From positions 50,561,946 to 50,625,945 of the forward strand of contig NC_134465.1 in the NCBI RefSeq assembly GCF_047948215.1: DNA of 64,000 bases, in the 5' to 3' direction. The notes beneath the pieces were generated by a model. The model worked only from the letters and a program-made list of their open reading frames with translations. It had not been told where the DNA came from and did no database searches. Both the position numbers and the translations under genes were made by a program. This DNA comes from Lycorma delicatula. Lineage: Eukaryota > Arthropoda > Insecta > Hemiptera > Fulgoridae. Numbering within the stretch: the stretch's first letter is position 1; each line of letters opens with the position of its first letter. Shown piece by piece: positions 1 to 11,037 of the stretch.

Positions 1-998
1 TAAACCGAACCTCCTTTTTTCGAATAACTCCCTAAATCGTATATTTACTTTGTCGTCTTGAAAAATCCTCTTTTAAAGACTGAAAAAGTCCTCGAAAATT
101 ACGAGGACTTTATATACACATTATTTCTTTGATGAAAACGTTCTTTTAAATGTTCCCAATAAAGAATTTACATACTGTATATGATTTCCAAAGAAACAGA
201 AATAGCAATAAATTCAGTTAAATAGTGTATACCGATCGTTAGTATGGACTGTTAAGTTTATGTTACAGTCTGTACGTTTCGCTGACAAAGCGTGGAGGAA
301 TTTCTGCCCAGAAACAATTGTTAATGGTTTCAAAACTTGTGAATTTCATCCGTAAAAAATAAAGATAAATTTGTAGACACTTTCTCAATTTCAGAAGAAG
401 AATAGAGTGTAATTTTTTAAAATTTTAACATTAGTAAGACGAAATTTCATTTGACTTGTTCTCATATTTTTTGGATACTGCAGTTACTTCGATGATTATA
501 TATTCGCGTCTTTGTCATATTCAACCATCGATAAAGGTTCTGGTGAAGAAAACGAAAATGAAAAAGTAGAGATTACAATTACAGCGAAAGACGCGAAATC
601 GGCAATAAATAACATTTGAAAATTATTCGAAAGTTCAAGCGAAATAGAAGATGGTGTTTTTAGTGCATTAGTGAAAATTGAAAATACCATTGATTTTCAA
701 ATCTGCCAGAAGAAAACTCAAAAAAAGATTACAGACGTTTTTCAAGAAATAATTAAAGGTATTTTACTGTATTTCATTTTTTCTTTTTTTTTTCTTCATA
801 ACACTATACACATTTTGTCTTTTCTAACTTAAATTAGTACTGTAGTATATTACTATAGATTAACATAAATTTTTTATTAAATTATGAAATTTTTCTGTAC
901 GATTTTTGAGTTTCATTATTTTACATCTCTAAATAGAAAACTCCCTAAATCGAAAAAAATATGGATCCTTTGAGATTCGAATTAGAGACGTTTGACTG
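1..998 (+). mobile_element. pogo/Tigger-like DNA transposon, left terminus cut by window edge
   Basis: The word CTCCCTAAATCG occurs near both ends (about 31 and 940, same strand). The right end reads ...TTAGAGACGTTTGACTG followed by TA at 999-1000; its reverse complement begins CAGTCAAACGTCTCTAATTC. The window opens with TAAACCGAACCTCC, which fits the same terminus lacking its first few bases. Pogo-family elements have CAG termini and a TA target duplication (family knowledge). The interior holds only the C-terminal end of a transposase, so this is an internally deleted or decayed copy. Confidence 0.6.
488..769 (+). pseudogene. pogo/jerky-type transposase, C-terminal remnant
   Basis: One forward frame reads acidic residues (GSGEENENEK), then TAKDAKSAINNI, an in-frame TGA at 617-619, then KLFESSSEIEDGVFSALVKI and finally KKITDVFQEI. 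In Tigger/pogo/jerky transposases a C-terminal helical tail of this kind (two helices ending in a KITDFF-like motif) follows the DDE core. Only this tail is visible; the helix-turn-helix and DDE domains are absent upstream. The TGA sits where an Arg codon AGA is plausible, so it looks like a point nonsense mutation. The short open frame on the opposite strand is a shadow. Assignment rests on motif resemblance only. Confidence 0.5.
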
Positions 999-1341
999 TA
1001 TATATGTTTTTATTAAAAATAATATATATACATTAGCATCCGCGTCACGGCTTCGTCCGCTCAATATGGCTACTTGCGTTTCCCGACGTCGCGGTCAGGA
1101 AATGTTTAGCCGGTCAGGACTGGCTTCTCTCGCGCTCCCTATAACTCCTACCTTCAAATTAAATTCATGCTTGTAAGAATAATAATGAAAAATAAAAATT
1201 AAAGCATGTTAAATTTATAAAAATTATCAATATATTGTAATTTCTTTTGAACAACAGTTTTGTCAGTACAGGACCACTAGTTGGTTTTAAATTACCCATC
1301 GCGGCTTTGTTCGCTAAATACGTAATTAAAATTACAAACGT
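999..1341. other. unassigned spacer
   Basis: Mostly AT-rich with a more GC-rich patch around 1035-1145. Short open frames exist but none resembles a known protein. The segment ends at the target-site duplication of the next LINE fragment. Confidence 0.4.
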
Positions 1342-1352
1342 AAATTACCATC

Positions 1353-1725
1353 TTGGCAAACTTGGCACTAGTTTGCCAAGATAGTGCTAAAGGCTAAAGA
1401 TGATGTAGCCCTTTTAAGAGGCCATTGAGGCCCCGTGGTAACTTAGTAGTTTAATATGTTCGTTAAGGCAAGCAGCTATGAGGAGAAGATCATTCCTTCG
1501 TTTGGGGATCATAACAACTGGGTAATAAAAATACCGAGACCCGGTTCCCTCGGCGGGGGCTAGGGACGGCTTTGTCGGGCCTGGTTCTCTGTCGGGGGGG
1601 CCTGACCTGCTGTGCCGGACGTACAGCCGGCGGGTGGTGAGGCCTCCTTTGAATTTAAAGGACACTTTCCCGGGCTGCGCATACTTGAATGGATAACCGG
1701 CCCGGGGAAGTAGGGAGGAAAAAAA
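1353..1725 (+). mobile_element. R1-like LINE, 3' UTR fragment with poly-A
   Basis: A GC-rich 3' end finishes in GGCCCGGGGAAGTAGGGAGG and a run of A. It is flanked by an 11-bp target duplication AAATTACCATC (1342-1352 and 1726-1736). It shares with the LINE ending at 18860 the block TGACCTGCYRTGCCGG, an AGCCGG motif, GAGGCC, GGACACT and a terminal GTAG-R-GA before poly-A. No coding sequence is retained. The 5' junction lies in a hairpin (arms 1350-1361 and 1371-1382). Confidence 0.75.
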
Positions 1726-1736
1726 AAATTACCATC

Positions 1737-3202
1737 ATAATATTACCAAATCTCATAATTATTGGTTCAGTAGGGGTACCAAAAAAATGTAAAAACCCCT
1801 TAAAATGTTAAAATTAAAAAAATAAAAATTGTTTTAAGATATTTATTTAAAGATTATTTACAAGTTTCAATCTAGTCAATATCTCGTTTAGTGTAGCCGT
1901 TAGTAGGGAAAATTTGCAATCATTATTCGAATTTTTGTTTTACCTTTCTTTACCCCTTTCAAGGCCGAATTAAAAAAAAATATATATAAATTGGATTTTA
2001 GATATTCACATGAAGTGATGATTACACACACCAAAAATCAAGTTATATTTTTTTTTTGTTACCGAAAAATTAAAAAAAAATAGCCGGGTTTCAAAAAATA
2101 AAAATCCATTTTAACGCTTTAACCTCGGAATTAAAAAAAAATATATAGAAATTTGTTTTTAGATGTTCACATAGATTAAACCTATCACAAAAATCAAGCT
2201 GATATCTTGAATTTTTATCGAGAAATTAAAAAAATAGTAAATTTTATTGTTACACCATTTTAATCTTTAGACTCGGAATTTCAAAAAATTGTTTCTTAAT
2301 GTATACTTACACTGTAAAGAAGAACGGTGTATACAAACTTTCATCAATTTATCTTCAGTAGTTTTAGCTGGGCGTTGATTATGAATAACTCATGACATGT
2401 TCTTTTATATTTAAAGATACACACACGTGCGCGCGCACGAACATATTATGGACTTTTGATACGTAAAATATCCAGATAATTACTATTTCAACCAATTTGG
2501 CTTATTTAATTAAAATTTTGTCTCTGTGTTAATGTATACAATAAAAAAAAAACTATGATCTAAAGAAATTTTAATTTTTCAAAAATATCAAAACATTTTT
2601 AAAAATGGGTAAGTTCAAAAATCAACCTAAAATATTCTTTTTTTTAATTAATTAAAATATTAAAAATTTAAGTAAATTCTTAGTAGAATTTTTGTTTCAT
2701 ACATTAATTTTTTTTCTTTTTTTTTAATTTATATTTTATCAAAATATCTTAAAGATTATATTAACTTGAAACTTTGCAATTATGATTAGTTTCAAACAAA
2801 CATTGTTTATAAAATTGCTTACTTATTTCTTGATATTAATCAACGAGGAAAGTTTTACATCAAAACAAAGTTTAAAAGGTTACTTAGAATAAATAGTAAT
2901 AAAGATATATTATTTCAATTATTTTTTCAGAAACAATTATGTAATAATTTGCTTAACCAATTTATTTATACGTAATTAGGATATAAGAGTTGCTACGTAT
3001 TAAAATTAAAAATAAAAATCAAAGGAAACTTTTGTATTACAATAAATTAATATTGAACAAATATTTTTCCTAGTTACTCGTAATTTTAATTATGATATAT
3101 ACCAGGTGATATTTAAGTACGGAAACAGCTTTATACTGCAAATCTGACAGGCACTTTTAGGAAAGCAGAAATGGGGTTCAACATAGTTAAAAAAAAAATC
3201 GG
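1737..3202. other. AT-rich intergenic or intronic DNA with degenerate tandem units
   Basis: No coding potential seen. Between about 1960 and 2290 a unit of roughly 160 bp recurs: an A-run with TATATA, then TTTTAGAT-TTCACAT, then CACAAAAATCAAG, then a second A-run. Two fairly clear units start at about 1964 and 2126; a third start at about 2271 decays. The rest is A/T homopolymers and a short CACGTGCGCGCG patch near 2425. The last 90 bases (3113-3202) are not assigned. Confidence 0.4.
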
Positions 3203-5200
3203 GTGGGACTGTGTCAGGACGCACGGCCGTTGATTTTAACGTGAAACGTTACAGACCTTGGATGAAGTTCCTCTAAGCTACAGACCGACCAATTTATCTA
3301 TAGAGTTGCATCGGAGAGCCACCATCGTATTTTTTGAACAAAACTGAAAATCTCCAACGAAAAATTTTATTTCCTTCATTTGCCCAACTCTACAGATTAA
3401 TTGATCGGTCTGTTTGTCAGCGAATCACTTTTACTGTATCTGATTAAAATAAAAACGAGACATTGACTGCGCACTAAATTTAATTTTAACATAAAACAGA
3501 TACTAAATGGAAAATTATATTTATTTCGACTAATATTCGACGACGATTTTGTTCAATATTGGTCTGTGATATGAAAAGTAAGAGATATAAAGCATAATAA
3601 GCAGCGATAGAGGTACTCGCGCCGTCCGCGTCGTTCACCGAGCACGCCGTGCTAGCTTTGCGACAGTCCCGAAACTGTTTCGCTTGCTCGGCACCGGACA
3701 TCGGGATACCTTTGCGTGGCCCATAAACTCTGCTTTCCAACTCTATGCGTAATTTATATTTCCGGATGGCTTTTACGCGGTCTAAGCTGGCATATTGAAT
3801 TTCTATACCTTTTTACATGTTTACTTTAATTTTTTATATAATTTTTACATAAATATATATTTATTATAATTTATATTTAAATATATATTTAATTTTTTAA
3901 ATAAACGTACAAAATACATTTATTATATTACTTAAATCGATCTATATCGACAAACTATAAACACAAACACACGAATCACCGCGCTAACACGTCTAAGTCG
4001 TCAGCTACACTGAATGGAAATGTGCGAGAGCGATACTTTTGGCCGATCTGCGCTGTGCCCTCTCACCATCAACCCGCTCACCAGTAACGCAAATTCAAAG
4101 TCGTATCGGCGAGCTGACCCTGTAAATCATTCGTTCTCAAAGTGGGCGATAACGCTCCCTTGTGGGCGCTAAAGCCTTCACGGGGGGCGGTAGAAGGCCC
4201 ACAGAAAATTGGGGGTGTTAAGGGGATTTAGGAAGGCGATGGCTAATTAAAAATTATTTTCCTGATATTTCAAGCTAAAATTAAATACCTACTACACTAG
4301 TACAAAATATTAATGGGACACCTATATTTTATGATAAAAAATGACTGTATTCAAACTACTTTAACTTTGCAACCAAGAGGCTTAGAGAGATGAATAAAAA
4401 AAATTAAAGCTTGAATATTCTACTTTTTGACAATGTACTTCAGATTTCAAAAATAATCAAATAAAAAAAAAAGAATTCAGCGAAAAGTGTTAAAAATTTG
4501 AAAGTTTTTTTCTTCGTGTTTGATCGAGTGCATGCGGAAAACGAAATTTTTTCAGTAAACTGCATTAAAGTCGTTTAAAAGCTCTTATGCTTTAAAAAAA
4601 GCTTAAGGAATTAAAGTCGTAACTTTAGCTTTAATTTCTTTTTTTTATGACTCTACGACTTTCTGAACCAAAATATTTCACTTTAAAGAGTAAAGGCCAC
4701 TTTTGTCTTTAATACTGCATATATCTCATATAAGCAAAGTGTTGGTTCAAATAAATATGGAAATTATAGGGTTTATTTTTTTGAAAGTAATTTTAAGAAA
4801 AGTACTTCCAAATATGATTAAATATGCGTTTTAATTTCTCTCATTCAAAATTTAAGTTTCGACTCAGAAACGGGATATACCACGTTTAAAAATAATAATT
4901 GCAATTGCTGTTTTTAAAAGCGCATCTTAAATAATTATTATTTTTTTAAAATGGTAAGTTTAAACATTTTGGGGGCGCTAGAAAATTTTTGATTCTTAAT
5001 GTGGGTGGTGGGTGAAAAAGTTTGAGAATCAATGGTGTAAATCATAAAATGACACCGCATTTACCTATCTGAAGTTTATAATTAGGATGTTATTAAGGCA
5101 GAATGATATAAAAGACCTTTTCGTTACGCTAAAAATTTCTGTTTTAGTACTCGTACGATTCGGTGTGATTTTAAAGACGTTTCACGTCAAAAAAAAAGTC
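3203..5200. mobile_element. 1-kb interspersed repeat Q, copy 1, interrupted
   Basis: The segment matches 41127-42122 along its length apart from a 907-bp insertion at 4128-5034. AACGTGAAACGTT near 3237 and GACGTTTCACGTC near 5175 are possible inverted termini. The minus strand around 3605-3780 can encode a basic peptide containing MSGAEQAKQFRDCRK; the copy at 41 kb keeps a diverged version. Repeats with such a peptide may derive from a transposon's N-terminal exon, but I cannot name the family. Confidence 0.6.
4128..5034 (+). mobile_element. hAT-like MITE inserted in repeat Q
   Basis: Ends are CATTCGTTCTCAAAGTGGGC and, reverse complemented from the right, CATTGATTCTCAAACTTTTT. This resembles the CAGNGGTTCTCAAAC terminus of many hAT elements. 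Flanks CTGTAAAT (4120-4127) and GTGTAAAT (5035-5042) match at 7 of 8, the target length expected for hAT. The homologous position in the uninterrupted repeat near 41970 lacks the insert. It is 907 bp with no transposase frame, hence non-autonomous. Confidence 0.7.
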
Positions 5201-5862
5201 TGCATTATGGTGGGGTTTTAATTTTTGTGTACAATATTGAATCAAACTTTTTTTTTTTTTTTTATTAGGAAGGTTAATATTATGACACATGATTTCGGTT
5301 TAAAATTTTACAAGAAAAACAATGGTGAAATCCGTTTTTCTGTAATGTCTTCGTTATTGAGTTATAAGCATTCAAATCTCCAGTAATAGAAAAATTGTGT
5401 TAATAATAATACGAAGTAAAACGTGTTGTATGAACAATTTTAATGCACTTTACATTCATATAACATACAATAACGAACTTTGAACAGTATTATAATATTG
5501 ATAACAAAAGGCAATAACTAATAATTAAAACACAACAATAAATTAAACGGCTATGTCAACTGATTTTATTTACATTAAATGTTACAATATCTATTTTTAA
5601 ATTTAAATAAATGTTTTCTATCATAAATTTTAGTGAAATAGATTTTGAAAGCATCCCATTATAGAATAAATGTTGAAAATATTTCCCCTCTACAGCTTGG
5701 CATTGTCCTATACTCAAATAATATTTGTTTATCACTTGTATAATGTTTGGTAATACACGACCAGATTCGTCAATTATTCTTCTTTTCAATTCGTCAATAA
5801 ATATGGTTACAACTTAATTTTTGCTAGCACTATCAAATTTTATCACTACAAGTATGTTGAAG
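5201..5862. repeat. left arm of a long imperfect inverted repeat plus AT-rich spacer
   Basis: Bases about 5313-5525 are an imperfect reverse complement of about 7000-7232. Shared blocks include CTTCGTTAT-GAGTT, AAACG-G-TG-ATGAACAATTTTA and ACAATAACGAA-TTT-AACAGT. The arms enclose the LINE copy at 5863-6856. No gene is seen in this stretch. Confidence 0.55.
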
Positions 5863-6856
5863 TTTTTTTTTTTATCTTCAGTCATTTGACTGGTTTGATG
5901 CAGCTCTCCAAGATATCCTATCTACTGCTAGTCGTTTAGTTTCCCTACATTCTATATCCGTAACAATTTGTTTTACATACTCCAAACGTTGCCTGCCTGC
6001 ACAATTTTTTCCTTCTACCTGTCCCTCTAATATTAAAGAGACTATTCCAGGATGCCTTAACATATGGCCTATAAGTCTCTCTCTCTCTTCTTTTAACTAT
6101 ATTTTTTCAAATTCTTCTTTCTTCATCAATTTGTAATTATTTCATTCCTCTTCATTTGTCACATTATCCACCCATCTGATTTTTAACATTCTCCTATTGC
6201 ATCACATTTCAAAAGCTTCTAATCTTTTCTTCTCAGGTACTCCGATCGTCCAAATTTCACTTCCATGTAATGCTACGCTCCAAACATATCTTTCAAACAT
6301 TTTTTCTTGACGTTTAAATTAATTTTTGATGTAACAAATTATATTTCTGACTGGCTTGTTTTGCCTGTGCTATTTTGCATTTTATATCGCTCCTGCTTCT
6401 TCCATCTTTAGTAATTCTGCTACCCAAATTACAAAATTTTTCTATCTCCATAATGTTTTCACTTACTATTTTTACATTCAGTGGTCCATCTTCGTTATTT
6501 GTACTGTATTTCATTACTTTCGTTTTAGTGTTGTTTATTTTCATGGTAGTACTTACGTAGGACTTCATCCATGCCGTTCATTGTTCCTTATAAATCCATT
6601 TTACTCTCAGCTAGAATTACTATATCATCAGCATCTTTAACTTTTCACCTTGTACTGTTACTCCGGATCTAAATTGTTCTTTAACATTATTAATTGCTAG
6701 CTCTATGTAAACATTAAAAAGTAACGGGGTTAGGGAACATCCTTGTCGGACTCTCTTTCTTATTACGGCTTCTTTCTTATGTTCTTCAATTATTACTGTT
6801 GTTGTTTGGTTCCTGTAAATGTTAGCAATCGTCCTTCTATCTCTCTATTTGAACCC
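5863..6856 (-). mobile_element. LINE family L1x copy A (5'-truncated)
   Basis: L1x is a label used here for the main non-LTR LINE. On the minus strand the copy runs from the RT region into the family's ...NQSND stop and a poly-A (T-run at 5863-5873). Fragments such as CNLGSRITKDGRSRSDIKCK and ILEGQVEGKNCAGR match the 22.8-kb copy, but several frameshifts and stops break the frame. TTGAAGT lies on both flanks and may be a short target duplication. Confidence 0.85.
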
Positions 6857-6999
6857 ATTGAAGTAATAAAGTAAAATGAGGTGTTAATAAGTTCCATTGT
6901 TTCAACGTAATTCAAATTGCATTTTTCCAAATTAAAAGTTGATAAGTAACAAATATCAGCTGATATTAACAATGGAAGTTAATTTTTATTTAGAAAATA

Positions 7000-7232
7000 A
7001 TATCAATTGGTATAGTTGTTTTTTATTATCAATATATAACACTGTTTAAATTTCGTTATTGTATACATTATGAATGTTAAATGCAATAAAATTGTTCATG
7101 CAGCGCGTTTTACCTCGTTTTATGGTTAACACGATTTTTCCTTAACTGCAACTTAAGGATTGCCATGTTCGAGTACTTAAAACTCGATAACGAAGGCATT
7201 AACAGAAAATCGTGTTTTACCATAGTTTTCCC
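7000..7232. repeat. right arm of long inverted repeat
   Basis: Reverse complement of about 5313-5525 with scattered mismatches and indels. The arm directly abuts the inverted hAT-like MITE at 7238, so the arms may be part of that element family or an older fold-back element. Confidence 0.55.
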
Positions 7233-7237
7233 CATCA

Positions 7238-7645
7238 AACACGAAGAAAAACTTTCAAATTTTTAAAACATTTCTTCTCACTGATCTTTTTTTTAATTTG
7301 ATGATTTTTTAAATCTGAAATACACTGTCAAAAAGCAAAGTTTTCCAGGTTTTTTTTTTATTCGTCTCTCTAAATCTCTTTGTTGTAAAGTTAAAGTAGT
7401 TTGAATACAATCATTTTTTATCATAAAATATAGGTGTCCCTTTAATTTTTTGTACTGGTGTAGTAGATATTTAATTTTAGTTTGAAATATCAGGAAAACA
7501 ATAAATTTTACCCTTTTATTTTTTAGTCAGCCATCACCTTCATTCATAGATCGCTTGAACGCTTCCAATGTTCTGTGGGACTTCTACCCCCCCCCCCCTG
7601 AAAGCGCTCACAAGAGGGCTTTATCGCCCACTTTGAGAACGAATG
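7238..7645 (-). mobile_element. hAT-like MITE, partial copy in reverse orientation
   Basis: Reverse-complemented, it starts CATTCGTTCTCAAAGTGGGC at 7645 and follows the left half of the 4128-5034 element as far as the CTTCGTGTTTGAT block. Beyond that the sequences diverge. A run of 13 or so C (about 7587-7600) corresponds to a G-rich stretch in the first copy. Confidence 0.7.
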
Positions 7646-8340
7646 AATTATTTAGACAATAGAGCAGCAATAGTTCTGTTTACGTATATTTACGAAAGAT
7701 AGTTTTTTATTAAAAAAATAGACATCCAGTTTTTAAAATGTTTTATATTCTTGTATGATTAAGTTATCTGAAAATGCCAGGTGTAAAATTAAATTTAAAA
7801 ATTGATATTATTGAAAAGTAACACCTGAATTATTACTTAATGATTGATTTACTACAATTAAATTTGTAAAACTATTTAAAATACGTCTACTGAAATGTTT
7901 TAATTTAATTTAAAAATAATATCCCGGTCAATTTAAAAAAATTAACTACTTTGAAGGACTTTTTTCTAATTCAATTTATAATTAACAAAAAAAAATAGTA
8001 GTAATAGAAATCAAAACACTATTGTTTAACGACCTTTTTTTTAATTTTATTTTAATATAAACAATAAAACATAACCTGTTATTATAATAATTTTATCTGA
8101 ACAATCAGAATACAATAACGCAGTATTATAATTGTTATGATAATAATTATTATTCGTCTAGAGAGCGGTGTATGAATCGAAAGTTATTAAAAAAAAAAAG
8201 AAAAAAAAAATACGAGGTCATTAACACATTGTAATGTTCTACTAACATAATTAATGGAGTAAACCTGAATTATGAATCTTTTAAATAAACACGATATTTT
8301 ACTGAAATGAGATTGTATATCGAGAAACATTTATATTAAA
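7646..8340. other. AT-rich stretch, nothing recognised
   Basis: Long runs of A and T. No open frame with protein-like composition, no terminal repeats and no RNA gene seen. Confidence 0.4.
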
Positions 8341-8348
8341 TTATATCA

Positions 8349-8406
<58 letters not shown>

Positions 8407-8437
8407 TATATTATATACACACATGCACATTATGCAT

Positions 8438-8495
<58 letters not shown>

Positions 8496-8545
8496 AGTGT
8501 GTGTGTGTATGTGTGTATACACATAAATTTGTGTGTGTGTGTGTA
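8341..8545. repeat. compound microsatellite (TA)n-(CA)n-(GT)n
   Basis: A TA tract of about 50 bp (8354-8400), a CA tract of about 50 bp (8439-8492), then GTGTGT blocks to about 8545. The adjoining CA and GT tracts could fold on each other. Confidence 0.9.
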
Positions 8546-8975
8546 TTTTGGTCTTGTATTTAATCAAAATTAAATTTTATAAACATTTCTTTATATTTAT
8601 ACCATGTTTTTACATAGATTTTCTCAGAATTATACATTCTACAAATTTTGTTGAGATTTTATTAGATTACTGGTAATTTAACTAAGTAATTGTATATCAA
8701 ACTTTAAAAAAAATTGTGTTTTATAACATTAAACATTTCTATATTTTACAAGCATTTTCTCAAACATTATTATAATACATTTGTTTAATTTTATTCATTC
8801 AATTTTTCCGGTCACAAAACATATAAAACCATTAAATTTACCCCTTAATTTAAGTTTCAAAAATTTTAGTATGGCTTCAATTTACCCTTGAAAAAGAAAT
8901 CAAGACGAACGTTTTCTCAAAACATTCCTGTAAAATAAAGCGTTTTCTAATTTATGTTTATATGAACATTTTTTT
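8546..8975. other. AT-rich stretch, nothing recognised
   Basis: No coding signal or repeat recognised apart from homopolymer runs. Confidence 0.4.
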
Positions 8976-8992
8976 TTATTTTCACTTGACCT

Positions 8993-9291
8993 TTTTTCTT
9001 TTTCCTGTTTAGCCTCCGGTAACTACCGTTTAGATAATTCTTCAGAGGATGAATGAGGATGATATGTATGAGTGTAAATGAAGTGTAGTCTTGTACATTC
9101 TCAGTTCGACCGTTCCTGAGATGTGTGGTTAATTGAAACCCAACCACCACCAAAGAACACCGGTATCCACGATCTAGTATTCAAATCCGTGTAAAAATAT
9201 CTGGCTTTACTATGACTTGAACGCTGTAACTCTCGACTTCCAAATCAGCTGATTTGGGAAGACGCGTTAACAACTAGACCAACCCGATGGG
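8993..9291 (-). mobile_element. SINE1, full-length tRNA-derived SINE
   Basis: On the minus strand the element starts AACCCATCGGGTTGGTCTAG. It has a box-A-like GGTCTAGTTGTTAACGCG and a box-B-like GTTCAAGTCATAG in the first 75 nt, an AT-rich body and a tail ending CCGGAGGCTAAACAGGAAAA. A 17-bp target duplication TTATTTTCACTTGACCT flanks it (8976-8992 and 9292-9308). The shape is that of a pol III SINE moved by a LINE. Confidence 0.88.
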
Positions 9292-9308
9292 TTATTTTCA
9301 CTTGACCT

Positions 9309-9572
9309 AAAAATTCTTTTCGTACACTCCTGAGACACTTTGTATAGATATATGAAGCAGATTGACTTTTAACGTAAAATTTATTAATTTTTAATAATAT
9401 GTGAATCAATTTTTACACGACTGCCCAAAAAGGAGTGTAATGTATTTAGGGTGTATGTATGTATGTTTCTTCCACGTGTCATCTGAACGACTGAACCGAC
9501 TTATATTTTAACCCCGCGTTGGAATCGTTACGTTACCAAGAGTGTCATAGGTTATATTAATATGTATATAAT
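9309..9572. other. short spacer, nothing recognised
   Basis: Contains a phrase near 9480-9510 (CATCTGAACGACTGAACCGA) that looks repeat-derived. No gene. Confidence 0.35.
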
Positions 9573-9574
9573 TA

Positions 9575-10916
9575 TAGAGTGATTCAAAGAAACGGGAAAT
9601 TTTGAAAGTTGTGTTGGTAGCCGTGGGCGATTGGTACCACTTGCTAAGTGGCGCCAGCCTCTCTAACCTAACCTACCATTTAGTTGTCATGGATCCTTGG
9701 AGTGGTGCGCAACGTGCATTTGCTATCAAAGCGTTTTACAAAAACAATGACAATGTGGAGGGAGCGCGTAGAGAATTTCGCCGTCATTTTAATCTGGGAC
9801 GGCACGACTGTGTTCCATCAGCACATGCAATTAAAACATGGATATCTAATTTTGAGGAAACCGGTTCGGCAATGATAAAGAAACCACCAGGACGTGAGCG
9901 AACTGTCCGTACACCACAGAATGTTCAACGTTTACAAGATGCTGTCACACGAAGTCCACATCGGTCAATCCGTCATCTCTCAGCAATCGCATAGTTCAAG
10001 TGTTCGAAGAATGTTAGTGAAGGACTTGGAATTCCATCCGTACAGGTTGCAGATCGTCCAAGAACTAAACCCTAACGATGCAGTTGTGCGAGCACAATTC
10101 CGTAATGTAATGCTTCAGAAGATAAATGATAACGAACAGTTTGTTCACGAACTGTGGATGTCAGACGAAGCGCATTTCCACCTCAGTGGATTTGTTAACA
10201 AGCAAAATTTCAGATATCGGGCACAAGAAAATCCTACGCAGCTACACCAGCGTCCGTTGCACAGCCAGAAAGTGACCGTGTGGTGTGCTATGTCATCTTA
10301 CGGTGTTATTGGGCCTTATTATTTTGAGCATGACAACGGTCTTTCGATTACAGTGACGTCGGCTCGTTACGTAGCCGTGCTTGAAACCTTTGTTGTGGAA
10401 CAACAAAAGAGATTTCCACCGATTCTTAACACAGCCTGGTTTCAATAAGACGGAGCAAGTCACATATTGCACAAATATCGATGGCAGCTGTACGCCGATT
10501 GTTTGGACAACGTGTCGTTTCACGAAATGGTGACATTAGATGGCCTCCCAGATCGCCTGATCTCTCAGCTTGCGATTACTTTTTGTGGGGTCACCTTAAA
10601 AGCAAAGTGTTCCACAGTAGACCTGCCACAACGGAAGAACAGAAGGTAAAGATCCGAGAAGCAATTGCGGAAATTCCAGTTGAGATGTTACGTCAAACCG
10701 TGAACAATTTAACGAAGAGACTTCGTGAGTGTTTACGTAGAAGAGGAGGTCACCTGGAAGATGTCATCTTTAAAAAATTAACTAAAATGTATGTATCCTA
10801 AAATGGCAATTATATCCTAATTTGTACAATTACATGAAATAAAATTCATTTTCAAAAAAAATTTTTCATTAACGTTATTTAATTTTTAAAATTTCCCGTT
10901 TCTTTTAATCATCCTG
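9575..10916 (+). mobile_element. Tc1/mariner-superfamily element M1, full length, dead
   Basis: Termini are TAGAGTGATTCAAAGAAACG on the left and, reverse complemented, CAGGATGATTAAAAGAAACG on the right. Both continue GGAAATTTT. TA lies on each side (9573-9574 and 10917-10918), as expected for this superfamily. The element is 1342 bp and carries one interrupted transposase gene. It lies about 120 bp upstream of the host exon at 11038, inside the preceding intron. Confidence 0.9.
9690..10801 (+). pseudogene. DUF4817-type Tc1/mariner transposase, inactivated
   Basis: The N-terminal part from Met 9690 reads MDPWSGAQRAFAIKAFYKN, the first helix-turn-helix typical of DUF4817-type transposases, then IKTWISNFEETGSA and PPGRERTVRTPQNV. 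A deletion near 9990 shifts the frame. The core continues SVRRMLVKDLEFHPYRLQIV, then MSDEAHFHLSGFVNKQN (first catalytic Asp), VTVWCAMSSYGVIGPYYFE and WFQ-stop-DGA (second Asp just after a TAA that replaced CAA). It ends RWPPRSPDLSACDYFLWG (third acidic residue) and the C-terminal helices to Ser before the stop at 10799. At least one frameshift and one nonsense codon make it inactive. The 61.3-kb copy shares much of the core. Confidence 0.9.
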
Positions 10917-10966
10917 TATATATATATATATATATGTATAGAGAGAGGGAGAGAGAGAGATCAGAT
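10917..10966. repeat. TA and GA microsatellite
   Basis: A TATATA run followed by GAGAGAGGGAGAGAGAGA, directly after M1. Confidence 0.8.
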
Positions 10967-11037
10967 TATTTATCTATAGTATTATTTTTACTTGTAAATT
11001 TAAATTTAATAAAATTGTTAATTATTTATTTTTGTAG

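Noticed and set aside
1414..1665. 83-codon minus-strand open frame as a gene
   Set aside because: It is antisense to the R1-like LINE 3' UTR.
8354..8545. Regular CA/TA tracts as a CRISPR-like or regulatory array
   Set aside because: Simple microsatellites without spacer/repeat alternation. No CRISPR or prokaryotic signal anywhere.
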